Program-made: the position numbers and the translations under genes | Source: a virus | DNA length: 29,622 nt | Reading direction: 5' to 3' (one strand) | IMG/VR virus record: IMGVR_UViG_3300030419_001398 | Coordinates: 1-29,622 of that record | Shown here: in pieces, positions 6,157 to 11,312 of the stretch | How the letters are laid out: every line of letters starts with the position of its first letter | How positions within the stretch are numbered: the stretch's first letter is position 1 | The notes under the pieces: generated by a model | The model's database searches: none | Told to the model about the DNA's origin: nothing | What the model saw: only the letters and a program-made list of their open reading frames with translations

Positions 6157-6184
6157 ATTATACATACTTATAAAAATGTGTCAA
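6157..6184 (-). promoter_or_regulatory. Sigma70-like promoter, leftward
   Basis: On the minus strand a perfect TTGACA (6179-6184) is followed by a 16-nt spacer and a perfect TATAAT (6157-6162). The transcript would start near 6150, just upstream of the gene at 5831-6133. It would read through to about 1466. A copy of the 16-bp palindrome is centred about 65 bp upstream of the expected start site. Confidence 0.78.
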
Positions 6185-6207
6185 GTTATTTTTTTAGAAG
6201 CTATAAG

Positions 6208-6223
6208 TTACGCAACTGCGTAA
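6208..6223. repeat. 16-bp palindromic repeat, copy 1 of 5
   Basis: TTACGCAACTGCGTAA: 7-bp arms around a central AC. At this copy the symmetry extends to 13-bp arms with one mismatch. It lies between two operons, 23 bp upstream of the -35 box of the promoter at 6157-6184. The position suits an activator or operator site. Confidence 0.8.
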
Positions 6224-6241
6224 CCTATAACTCCTTGTTTC

Positions 6242-6412
6242 TTAATCACTTATGAAAGACAAATCATATCCACCATGCTCACGCATAGCTTTAATGATTT
6301 CATTTTTAGAGAACGAACCATCAGCAATCATTAAATTGTAAAACTCTTTACTCATTTCTATTCTCTCTTTTTCTTTGTTTTTTTCAAAGAAACCTTTTAT
6401 AACTTCACCCAT
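6242..6412 (-). CDS. Hypothetical protein, 56 aa
   Basis: Translated by eye: starts MGEVIKGFFEKNKEKERIE and continues with FYNLMIADGSFSKNEIIKAM, a helical pattern resembling a small EF-hand-like or helix-turn-helix unit. It ends YDLSFISD. The start lies 2 nt after the upstream stop. Last gene of the 9454-6242 operon. Function unknown. Confidence 0.65.
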   Translation of the reverse strand: MGEVIKGFFEKNKEKERIEMSKEFYNLMIADGSFSKNEIIKAMREHGGYDLSFISD

Positions 6413-6414
6413 TA

Positions 6415-6645
6415 TTAAACCTCCACATTAATCCAATTATCATTTCTTTTTACTTTTAATATATCTGTAATGTATATACTGCCATGCTCATTAAACATAC
6501 CTATATCTTCACCATAAGCATATATTAATATAGTTTTTTTAACACCTTTTCCTTGTCTAGGACTTTCTAATAGCTTCCCTTTTATAGGTACACCTAATTG
6601 TTTAGATAAAATTATATCATTCTTTTTTAATTCTGAAACTTTCAT
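6415..6645 (-). CDS. Hypothetical protein, 76 aa
   Basis: Starts MKVSELKKNDIILSKQLGVPIKGKLLE, a small beta-barrel-like pattern, and ends WINVEV. The start at 6645 follows AAGGAG. A longer frame reaching 6783 reads through the gene above it without its own ribosome site. Function unknown. Confidence 0.72.
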   Translation of the reverse strand: MKVSELKKNDIILSKQLGVPIKGKLLESPRQGKGVKKTILIYAYGEDIGMFNEHGSIYITDILKVKRNDNWINVEV

Positions 6646-6646
6646 A

Positions 6647-6841
6647 CTATTTCTCCTTTTGTTTTTGAAATTTACCATCTTTATCTCTACCACCTTTTGA
6701 CATTGTTCCATAATAACCTCTGTTATTATGTGGTGTGCCTTTCTTTCCTGTTGGACTATCAACAGTTCTCGTGATAGAAACATCTGTGTCTAGAAAACCA
6801 CCTTCTCCATTCTCTATAACTAATTCTATTTTAGTAGTCAT
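6647..6841 (-). CDS. Hypothetical Gly-rich protein, 64 aa
   Basis: N-terminal beta segment (TTKIELVIENGEGGF) followed by a Gly/Lys/Arg-rich tail (RGYYGTMSKGGRDKDGKF), probably disordered and positively charged. GAGGAG precedes the ATG. Overlaps the upstream gene by 11 nt. Function unknown. Confidence 0.7.
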   Translation of the reverse strand: MTTKIELVIENGEGGFLDTDVSITRTVDSPTGKKGTPHNNRGYYGTMSKGGRDKDGKFQKQKEK

Positions 6842-6956
6842 TTTTTTTCTCCTCTATTCTGTATCCTAAATTAATTAATAACTGCAATATCTCTAACAAG
6901 TTTCCTTTAGCAACTAATTCATTATCTTCATTGTATATTGTATATTCTGTAGTCAT
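6831..6956 (-). CDS. Hypothetical protein, 41 aa
   Basis: Translated by eye: MTTEYTIYNEDNELVAKGNL, then LEILQLLINLGYRIEEKKNDY. A beta hairpin followed by one amphipathic helix is likely. It has a good AAGGAG and fits exactly between its neighbours. Function unknown. Confidence 0.6.
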   Translation of the reverse strand: MTTEYTIYNEDNELVAKGNLLEILQLLINLGYRIEEKKNDY

Positions 6957-6974
6957 TTATTCTCCTTATTATGG

Positions 6975-7712
6975 TTAATGAATAATGATGGTAATGTTTT
7001 TCTTAACTTTGCTACTTGTTCCACTACACATCATACAATCTGCACAAGGAACTAACTTTCTTCCTTTCCTTGCCACTTTATCAGAAAGGCATATTACCTC
7101 ATCTGATTCGATAGGTTCACTAGCTAGTCTAGTTCTAAAGGTTCTATACCCTAGCTTGTTTGCCTGTCGTTTCTCTTCTAACGAATCAACACTTGCCATA
7201 TTGAATCTAGAATTTGTACTATCACACTTCTGCCATTGGTGTGTGTAACCTGTGTTACCTAGTGTTCTACTTAACATCTTATTCCACACTTCACTAGGTA
7301 TAACTGCAGGGTCGCCATAGCTACCTACTCTTACAAATCTAAATGCAAGTAACTTGGCTAGTTTCTGTAAACTAATCTTTTTGTAATTACCTTTCTTGTA
7401 AGACTTCCATATTATGTAAGGTGCTTGAAATAATTTTACATAACACTTTCTCTTCTTGTTGATTGTCTTCAACCCATTACGCACAGAGTAAGACTTCTTA
7501 TCTCTCTTCTTGTCTACTAATACAACTTCACCTCTGTGTTTACAATCACCACAGATAAGTTTGTCTGCACCTGTGTTGACTGCTTCAATAGGATTGACAT
7601 TCTTAACAAATATCCAAGTCTGTGGCATATCACCTGTCTTAATATTGTTAGAATTGAATGTAACAATTCCTACTTTGTCATTGTCTTCGTAGAATATATA
7701 TCCATTAGACAT
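6975..7712 (-). CDS. Conserved Cys-rich phage protein, 245 aa
   Basis: By far the largest protein of the 9454-6242 operon. It carries C54-GD-C57-KHRG near the start, a further Cys at CYVKLFQAP, and a C-terminal PCADCMMCSG cluster, suggesting bound zinc. Central motifs are RVGSYGDPAVIPSEVW, NTGYTHQWQKC and NMASVDSLEEKRQANKLGYRTFR. I recall these motifs from an uncharacterised family widespread in phages but do not know a demonstrated activity. AT-rich composition matches its neighbours. A nucleic-acid-related role would be plausible for a Cys-rich phage protein. Confidence 0.8.
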   Translation of the reverse strand: MSNGYIFYEDNDKVGIVTFNSNNIKTGDMPQTWIFVKNVNPIEAVNTGADKLICGDCKHRGEVVLVDKKRDKKSYSVRNGLKTINKKRKCYVKLFQAPYIIWKSYKKGNYKKISLQKLAKLLAFRFVRVGSYGDPAVIPSEVWNKMLSRTLGNTGYTHQWQKCDSTNSRFNMASVDSLEEKRQANKLGYRTFRTRLASEPIESDEVICLSDKVARKGRKLVPCADCMMCSGTSSKVKKNITIIIH

Positions 7713-7715
7713 ATA

Positions 7716-7907
7716 TCACCTCGCAATTAACATTATTATTATTATAATAGAACTTATTAAACCTATAGTTACAAGAATACCATATGCTTTCCACCATTGC
7801 ATATCTCCCTTATTGTGTTGTCTTTTATATCTGTAATTGTTCACTAGTTTCTCTCTTTGTTGTGTATCTATTATTACTCTACGCAAATCTTTAGTTGTGT
7901 CAAACAT
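7716..7907 (-). CDS. Small membrane-anchored protein, 63 aa
   Basis: A basic soluble N-terminus (RRVIIDTQQREKLVNNYRYKR) is followed by one hydrophobic helix at residues 38-63 (WWKAYGILVTIGLISSIIII). This gives a C-terminal membrane anchor with a cytoplasmic head. Overlaps the upstream gene by 8 nt. A spanin or lysis role is not supported by a lipobox or partner. Function unknown. Confidence 0.7.
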   Translation of the reverse strand: MFDTTKDLRRVIIDTQQREKLVNNYRYKRQHNKGDMQWWKAYGILVTIGLISSIIIIIMLIAR

Positions 7908-8064
7908 TATTTTCTCCTTTTGTATTATCTAAAAGTTTATCTGATAAGTCTTGAAACAAACAATGTATAATCTCTCTTTCTTTTTTATCTTCAATAAGAT
8001 TGATTACTTTTCTATACATATTCTGTAAATCATTGTGTGATTTTAACAATATTTTATTACTCAT
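7900..8064 (-). CDS. Hypothetical protein, 54 aa
   Basis: Translated by eye: starts MSNKILLKSHNDLQNMYRK and ends DNTKGENNV. Likely one long amphipathic helix pair (VINLIEDKKEREIIHCLFQD). TAGGAGAAACTA precedes the ATG at 8064. Overlaps the membrane protein gene by 8 nt. Function unknown. Confidence 0.65.
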   Translation of the reverse strand: MSNKILLKSHNDLQNMYRKVINLIEDKKEREIIHCLFQDLSDKLLDNTKGENNV

Positions 8065-8073
8065 TAGTTTCTC

Positions 8074-8412
8074 CTATTTTTGGTTTAGTCTAAAATCTTC
8101 TATACTTGTGTCAAGAAAATAAAAGTTTTCAAGGTCAGCTTTATAAGTGTCCCTATGGTAATCATCTATGGTTAAATAGTTATTATTTTCTAGTCTATTT
8201 CTTTCTTCCCTACAAGCATCTTCAATTATACCATTACCATCATTATGCTCATCAAACTCATCAATAAGTTTTAAATATTCTTGTCCAATATCATAGACCT
8301 CTTTTTTTATTTTCTCTGCTCGTTCTTGTAATACTTTAAACTTATTATCTAATTCATCACTAGACATTTTAGCTATCCAAGAGTTATAAACTTTTGTTAT
8401 AGTATTTACCAT
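8074..8412 (-). CDS. Hypothetical coiled-coil protein, 112 aa
   Basis: Residues 15-60 (DELDNKFKVLQERAEKIKKE and onward) form a probable coiled coil. A polar second half contains NYLTIDDYHRDTYKADLENF. The start shares one base with the upstream stop (TAATG). Function unknown. Confidence 0.72.
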   Translation of the reverse strand: MVNTITKVYNSWIAKMSSDELDNKFKVLQERAEKIKKEVYDIGQEYLKLIDEFDEHNDGNGIIEDACREERNRLENNNYLTIDDYHRDTYKADLENFYFLDTSIEDFRLNQK

Positions 8413-8612
8413 TAATAAAATCCCCCATTATATAATTCTGATTCTTCATTAATCAATTTACTTAATTGTGGTTTGTCTTTGCTGTATCTCTTTTCACATT
8501 CCTCACAGTAATCTTGTTCACCACTAGGTAAGGTTGTGCCACAATCGTGATACATAACTTTGCCATAGTGGTTACTGTATGTACCTTGCATACCTTTGTT
8601 TGTGCATCTCAT
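8412..8612 (-). CDS. Cys-rich mini-protein, 66 aa, possible zinc binding
   Basis: Cysteines at 3, 24, 36 and 39 with the motif YCEECEKRY, plus histidines at 15 and 23 (YHDCG). One zinc site is plausible. AAAGGAG precedes the ATG. First protein gene after the tRNA in the direction of transcription. Function unknown. Confidence 0.7.
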   Translation of the reverse strand: MRCTNKGMQGTYSNHYGKVMYHDCGTTLPSGEQDYCEECEKRYSKDKPQLSKLINEESELYNGGFY

Positions 8613-8640
8613 TTTGTAACTCCTTTATATAAATGTTATA

Positions 8641-8726
8641 TGGTGCGTGAGGTAGGATTTGCACCTACGAAGCCATATGGCGACTGATTTACAGTCAGTT
8701 GGGTTTGACTACTTCCCTACTCACGC
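8641..8726 (-). tRNA. tRNA-Tyr (anticodon GUA)
   Basis: Full cloverleaf on the minus strand. The acceptor GCGTGAG pairs with CTCACGC, with discriminator A and an encoded CCA (8641-8643). The D arm is GGG/CCC. The anticodon stem ACTGA/TCAGT holds loop CTGTAAA, giving anticodon GUA. A long variable arm (GCC-ATAT-GGC) is typical of bacterial tRNA-Tyr. The T arm is GTAGG/CCTAC. All stems are perfect, so it should be functional. It sits inside the small-gene operon and is probably released by host tRNA processing. Confidence 0.95.
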
Positions 8727-8731
8727 ATATT

Positions 8732-8989
8732 TTATAATAGTGTTGGATATAAGTCCTCTACTATGCTATCAAGTGAATCAGGTTTATCAAAGTCTTCACA
8801 TTCATTATTCTGTAATCCAAATAATATGAACATTACATCTTCATAATAAACTTCACTTAATTCTTCTCTTAATAAATACTTTTTATCTTTTATGTCACCA
8901 TACATAAGAGTATATATTTGTCTACCATTTATTTTTATATCTCTAGATGTAGTTACTCCAGATACTATTGATGTTCTAAATATTTTCAT
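8732..8989 (-). CDS. Hypothetical protein, 85 aa
   Basis: Beta-rich N-terminus (KIFRTSIVSGVTTSRDIKI, RQIYTLMYGDIKDKKYLL) and acidic C-terminus ending VEDLYPTLL. Coupled to the upstream gene by an ATGA overlap. The tRNA begins 5 nt downstream of its stop. Function unknown. Confidence 0.73.
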   Translation of the reverse strand: MKIFRTSIVSGVTTSRDIKINGRQIYTLMYGDIKDKKYLLREELSEVYYEDVMFILFGLQNNECEDFDKPDSLDSIVEDLYPTLL

Positions 8990-9192
8990 TTTACTATATC
9001 CTCTATCTCACCATCACTAACTTCAGTAGCATAGTCCCAAGTTTGTTTAGTAGTTACTTTCTTTTCATTTTGTTTTTCTTTTTCTTTGATAGCATAGTAT
9101 TCTTCTGTGTTCTCAAATTCATCCATACTATTGTCATAAGTATTCGTGTTCACTTCATCTTTTTTTACTTTGTAATCCATTAAGCTACACAT
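8986..9192 (-). CDS. Hypothetical charged protein, 68 aa
   Basis: Highly charged Glu/Lys-rich protein (EFENTEEYYAIKEKEKQNEKK). The ATG at 9192 has GGAG 8 nt upstream. An ATG at 9180 is an alternative. It contains at 9146-9158 an exact 13-base match to the iteron core found at 9562-9642, possibly by chance. Function unknown. Confidence 0.68.
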   Translation of the reverse strand: MCSLMDYKVKKDEVNTNTYDNSMDEFENTEEYYAIKEKEKQNEKKVTTKQTWDYATEVSDGEIEDIVK

Positions 9193-9454
9193 TATTATTT
9201 CTCCTCATAAAATATACTTTGTTGTTAGGTGTTGTCTTCATATTCTCTAGTGTGTGAGTGATTCGTTGTTGAGCATAACTCACATTACCAAGCTTGTTTA
9301 ACTCATTGCCTAAAAACTTTTTGATTCTATCTTGCTTGGTTATCTTGGTTACGCAACTGCGTAAGTTAGAATCTTTCTTGGTTACGCAACTGCGTAAGTT
9401 AGAATCTTTTAAGCTATTGTTTACTGCTCTATTAATAACTTGTCGTCTATTCAT
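9185..9454 (-). CDS. Basic protein with internal 11-residue tandem duplication, 89 aa
   Basis: First gene after the promoter at 9483-9510, with AAAGGAG before the ATG. Basic throughout. The 11-residue unit DSNLRSCVTKK is duplicated in tandem at about residues 17-38 because of a perfect 33-bp DNA duplication (9344-9409). The Asn/Leu/Arg-rich, Cys-containing repeat appears to arise from the palindrome sequence rather than from selection on the protein. The rest (QDRIKKFLGNELNKLGNVSY) looks helical. Function unknown. Confidence 0.65.
   Translation of the reverse strand: MNRRQVINRAVNNSLKDSNLRSCVTKKDSNLRSCVTKITKQDRIKKFLGNELNKLGNVSYAQQRITHTLENMKTTPNNKVYFMRRNNNV
9344..9409. repeat. Perfect 33-bp tandem duplication containing palindrome copies 2 and 3
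   Basis: Units 9344-9376 and 9377-9409 are identical. Each contains the 16-bp palindrome TTACGCAACTGCGTAA (9349-9364 and 9382-9397). The length is a multiple of three, so the host gene keeps its frame. Identical units suggest a recent duplication. Confidence 0.9.
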
Positions 9455-9482
9455 AAATGTTCTCCTTTATTATTATGATACC

Positions 9483-9510
9483 ATCATATCAAACCTATAT
9501 GTTGTGTCAA
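9483..9510 (-). promoter_or_regulatory. Sigma70-like promoter, leftward
   Basis: On the minus strand a perfect TTGACA (9505-9510) is followed by 16 nt and TATGAT (9483-9488, five of six). It should drive the operon from 9454 down to about 6242, including the tRNA. Palindrome copy 4 is centred about 70 bp upstream of the expected start, close to the arrangement at 6157-6223. Confidence 0.72.
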
Positions 9511-9538
9511 GCATTATTTTTCTTCAATATGTAGTAGG

Positions 9539-9554
9539 TTACGCAACTGCGTAA
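9539..9554. repeat. 16-bp palindromic repeat, copy 4 of 5
   Basis: Exact copy of TTACGCAACTGCGTAA in the same orientation as the others. It lies between the leftward promoter at 9483-9510 and the iteron array. Confidence 0.85.
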
Positions 9555-9561
9555 GTTAATC

Positions 9562-9646
9562 GTATTCACTTCATTGCTGTGTTCACTTCATAGTCGTATT
9601 CACTTCATTGCTGTGTTCACTTCATAGTCGTGTTCACTTCATATAA
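9562..9646. repeat. Five 17-bp iterons, origin candidate
   Basis: The core GT[A/G]TTCACTTCAT starts at 9562, 9579, 9596, 9613 and 9630, exactly every 17 bp. Alternate units differ consistently (ATTGCT versus ATAGTC), giving a 34-bp super-repeat. Direct repeats with a period of about 1.6 helical turns, next to an AT-rich stretch (9640-9672), resemble iteron origins of plasmids and phages. The region is non-coding. They could instead be tandem operators for a regulator. Confidence 0.7.
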
Positions 9647-9674
9647 AAAAATATATAGGGAAATAAAAAATATA

Positions 9675-9692
9675 GGTAGGGTAGGGTAGGGG
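9675..9692 (+). other. G-rich run, possible G-quadruplex
   Basis: GG-TA-GGG-TA-GGG-TA-GGGG: four G runs separated by TA, highly unusual in such AT-rich DNA. It can form at least a two-tier G-quadruplex on the plus strand. It lies between the AT-rich stretch after the iterons and the terminator. It may mark an origin or a transcription pause. Confidence 0.55.
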
Positions 9693-9708
9693 TAGTCAAA
9701 TTTTTGAC

Positions 9709-9744
9709 CAAAAAAAAGTCCCATATAAATTAATATATGGGACT
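9709..9744 (-). terminator. Rho-independent terminator of the 258-aa gene
   Basis: The arms AGTCCCATATA (9717-9727) and TATATGGGACT (9734-9744) are perfectly complementary with a 6-nt loop. On the minus strand the hairpin is followed by a run of eight U residues. It lies 10 nt after the stop of the gene at 9754-10530. It isolates that gene from the iteron region. Confidence 0.88.
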
Positions 9745-9753
9745 CTAGGGAGT

Positions 9754-10530
9754 TTAAACTGCTTGTTTTTTATCTTCAATTTTTAAGTCTTTAATGAAGT
9801 CTTCAACGCTCATATTTAAAGTTTTAGCATTAGATAATTTAGTAATATAGAATTGCATATCTCTAGAACTTAATTTCTTAAATGTTGGATATGTTTGAGC
9901 AAGTAACTCTAAAACTAAATTTTTGCTTTCTAGTTTCAATTCTTGAGCAATAGATACATCTTTTTTAGTATCTTGATTGGTAGCACCAGAAGGACTCTTT
10001 GATTCTTTCTTATCTTTATTTTTACTAAAGATTCCTTTTTTCTGGCAACTTGCATTTAATTGACTAGATAAAGTAATATTTTTAGTTTTTAGAAATTCTA
10101 AAACATTTTTAGAAGTTGCTTTTTTATTTCCTAAATATTTTGCAAGACTTTCATTTAGTAACTTATTATTACAAGGTTGGGTAATTCGATTAATATTTCC
10201 AGAATTAAAAAAGTTAAAAACAAAAATATCAGCAGTAATTTCGTCATTTTTAGTCTTTAAATTTTTAGTTTTATTTCTATCAATATCATTATCAGCAACT
10301 GACCCAACTCTAACAATCAATTTAGTTGATTCGCCACTTATTCCAATTAATTTAGATTTAACAAATTTCAATTTTTCTTTTGAATTTGTACAATCATTTT
10401 TATTATAATTTTCAGCCATAAAGATAGACTGAATACCTAATAAACTTGATTGTATATCTTTCTCATAATTAGAGACCATATTTAAATGAGTAACAACTTT
10501 AGTAGTAATAATTTCATTAAAATTTTGCAT
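9754..10530 (-). CDS. Protein of unknown function, 258 aa, beside the iterons
   Basis: A lone gene with its own promoter, leader and terminator. It is rich in Asn, Lys and Ser. Residues 1-125 look alpha/beta (KLIGISGESTKLIVRVGSVA, ITADIFVFNFF). Residues 130-165 look helical (LLNESLAKYLGNKK, NVLEFLKTKN). A Lys/Ser-rich linker at 168-192 is followed by a C-terminal helical domain (SSRDMQFYITKLSNAKTLN, SVEDFIKDLKIED). I recognise no family. Its isolated position between the iterons and the Fur-box array would suit a replication initiator or a regulator; that is inference only. Confidence 0.75.
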   Translation of the reverse strand: MQNFNEIITTKVVTHLNMVSNYEKDIQSSLLGIQSIFMAENYNKNDCTNSKEKLKFVKSKLIGISGESTKLIVRVGSVADNDIDRNKTKNLKTKNDEITADIFVFNFFNSGNINRITQPCNNKLLNESLAKYLGNKKATSKNVLEFLKTKNITLSSQLNASCQKKGIFSKNKDKKESKSPSGATNQDTKKDVSIAQELKLESKNLVLELLAQTYPTFKKLSSRDMQFYITKLSNAKTLNMSVEDFIKDLKIEDKKQAV

Positions 10531-10584
10531 AACAAAATCCTTTCATAATTAAGTGATTGAAAATCTTAAAACTTATTCTTTAAC

Positions 10585-10627
10585 GACCCCCAACTTATCT
10601 GGGTCTATATACCTTGTTAATTCAAGG
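10585..10627 (-). promoter_or_regulatory. Two adjacent hairpins in the leader of the 258-aa gene
   Basis: On the minus-strand transcript CCTTG/CAAGG with a 6-nt loop (10612-10627) comes first, then GACCC/GGGTC with an 11-nt loop (10585-10605). These are the only GC-rich stems in a leader of about 160 nt. No U run follows, so they are not an ordinary terminator. A structured regulatory leader is possible. Confidence 0.4.
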
Positions 10628-10699
10628 CGACTATGAAATAAAACCTAGAGGTAGTGCAAGTAATTTTAGTTACGATTACATAAATTTTAAACATACCTA

Positions 10700-10727
10700 A
10701 TTATCGCTATATGAGTAATTAAGTCAA
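10700..10727 (-). promoter_or_regulatory. Probable leftward promoter of the 258-aa gene
   Basis: On the minus strand TTGACT (10722-10727, five of six) is followed by 16 nt and GATAAT (10700-10705, five of six). It would give a leader of about 160 nt containing two hairpins. Weaker than the other promoters here. Confidence 0.5.
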
Positions 10728-10787
10728 CTAGTAAAAATATTAGTTTTTTTATTAGTCTGTAACACGCATAAAACCAACATTGTTAAC

Positions 10788-10803
10788 TTACGCAACTGCG
10801 TAA
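10788..10803. repeat. 16-bp palindromic repeat, copy 5 of 5
   Basis: Exact copy of TTACGCAACTGCGTAA, same orientation as the other four. Located 60 bp upstream of the -35 box of the leftward promoter at 10700-10727 and 43 bp from the Fur-box array. Confidence 0.85.
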
Positions 10804-10846
10804 CTTGATTAATCCTATAAGTAAATACTAGCGAATCACTTATTAA

Positions 10847-11025
10847 TTGAGAATTATTCGCAATAATAATGAGAATTATTAGCATTGATAATAATAATCA
10901 TTCTCAACTGTATTGTTTTAGTGAGAATCATTCGCAACTATGTAAATGATAATGATAATCGTTCTCAATGCTAATGAGAACTATTCTCAATCTATCCTAA
11001 CTATTGCAAATGAGAACTATTCTCA
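10847..11025. promoter_or_regulatory. Array of about seven Fur-box-like operators
   Basis: Seven near-palindromes lie within 179 bp, centred at about 10855, 10877, 10896, 10929, 10957, 10982 and 11018. GATAATAATAATCATTCTC (10887-10905) and GATAATGATAATCGTTCTC (10948-10966) each match the classical 19-bp Fur box GATAATGATAATCATTATC at 17 positions. The others follow TGAGAA-[CT]-x-ATTC-[TG]-C, for example TGAGAACTATTCTCA at 10975-10989 and 11011-11025. Fur with ferrous iron binds such sites and represses iron-uptake genes. Here they sit between divergent phage promoters, about 180 bp from either, so they may act as a sponge or as a control region. Confidence 0.75.
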
Positions 11026-11207
11026 ACTTAAGGTATCTTTTAGTTTGTTTCCTCTAGACCTATAACATATATATGTATACCCACAGAAAAAAATTATGTG
11101 CGTGTGTATAATCTAGATACCCCACCCCCATATATTTACCAAAATACTGGCTATGTTAATAAATATGTTGTAAAAAAACAACAAATAAAATAAAAATAAA
11201 ACAATGC
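11026..11207. other. Remainder of the divergent intergenic region
   Basis: No gene is seen. The sequence is AT-rich with a C-rich run (CCCCACCCCC near 11120-11130) and A-rich tracts just before the rightward promoter. An isolated TATAAT near 11110 lacks a good -35 partner. The A tracts at 11171-11203 may act as an UP element for the promoter at 11208. Confidence 0.4.
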
Positions 11208-11236
11208 TTGACAAACATGGGGGAGTTATGTATAAT
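11208..11236 (+). promoter_or_regulatory. Perfect consensus sigma70 promoter of the late region
   Basis: TTGACA (11208-11213), a 17-nt spacer and TATAAT (11231-11236): a full consensus promoter, preceded by A-rich tracts. Transcription would start near 11243, giving a 70-nt leader to the terminase gene. Such a strong host-type promoter suggests that host RNA polymerase, not a phage enzyme, transcribes the virion genes. Confidence 0.85.
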
Positions 11237-11312
11237 TATATATAGTTAAGAAAAATACTTATACTCTTTGTTTATCTTTTATTCTTTTTTTAATCTTCTT
11301 TTTATAAATATA

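Noticed and set aside
6208-6223. 16-bp palindrome as a transcription terminator
   Set aside because: Its loop would be only 2 nt. No U run follows on the minus strand, and three of the five copies are not at gene ends.
8641-8726. tRNA as evidence of an integrated prophage attachment site
   Set aside because: No integrase or second partial tRNA copy is in the window, and the tRNA is embedded in a phage operon.
9562-9646. CRISPR-like array
   Set aside because: The period is only 17 bp with no unique spacers, so these are simple direct repeats (iterons).
11268-11312. Upstream TTG start that would lengthen TerL by 15 residues
   Set aside because: The added sequence is hydrophobic and not typical of TerL. 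The ATG at 11313 is a better start, although neither has a strong Shine-Dalgarno.
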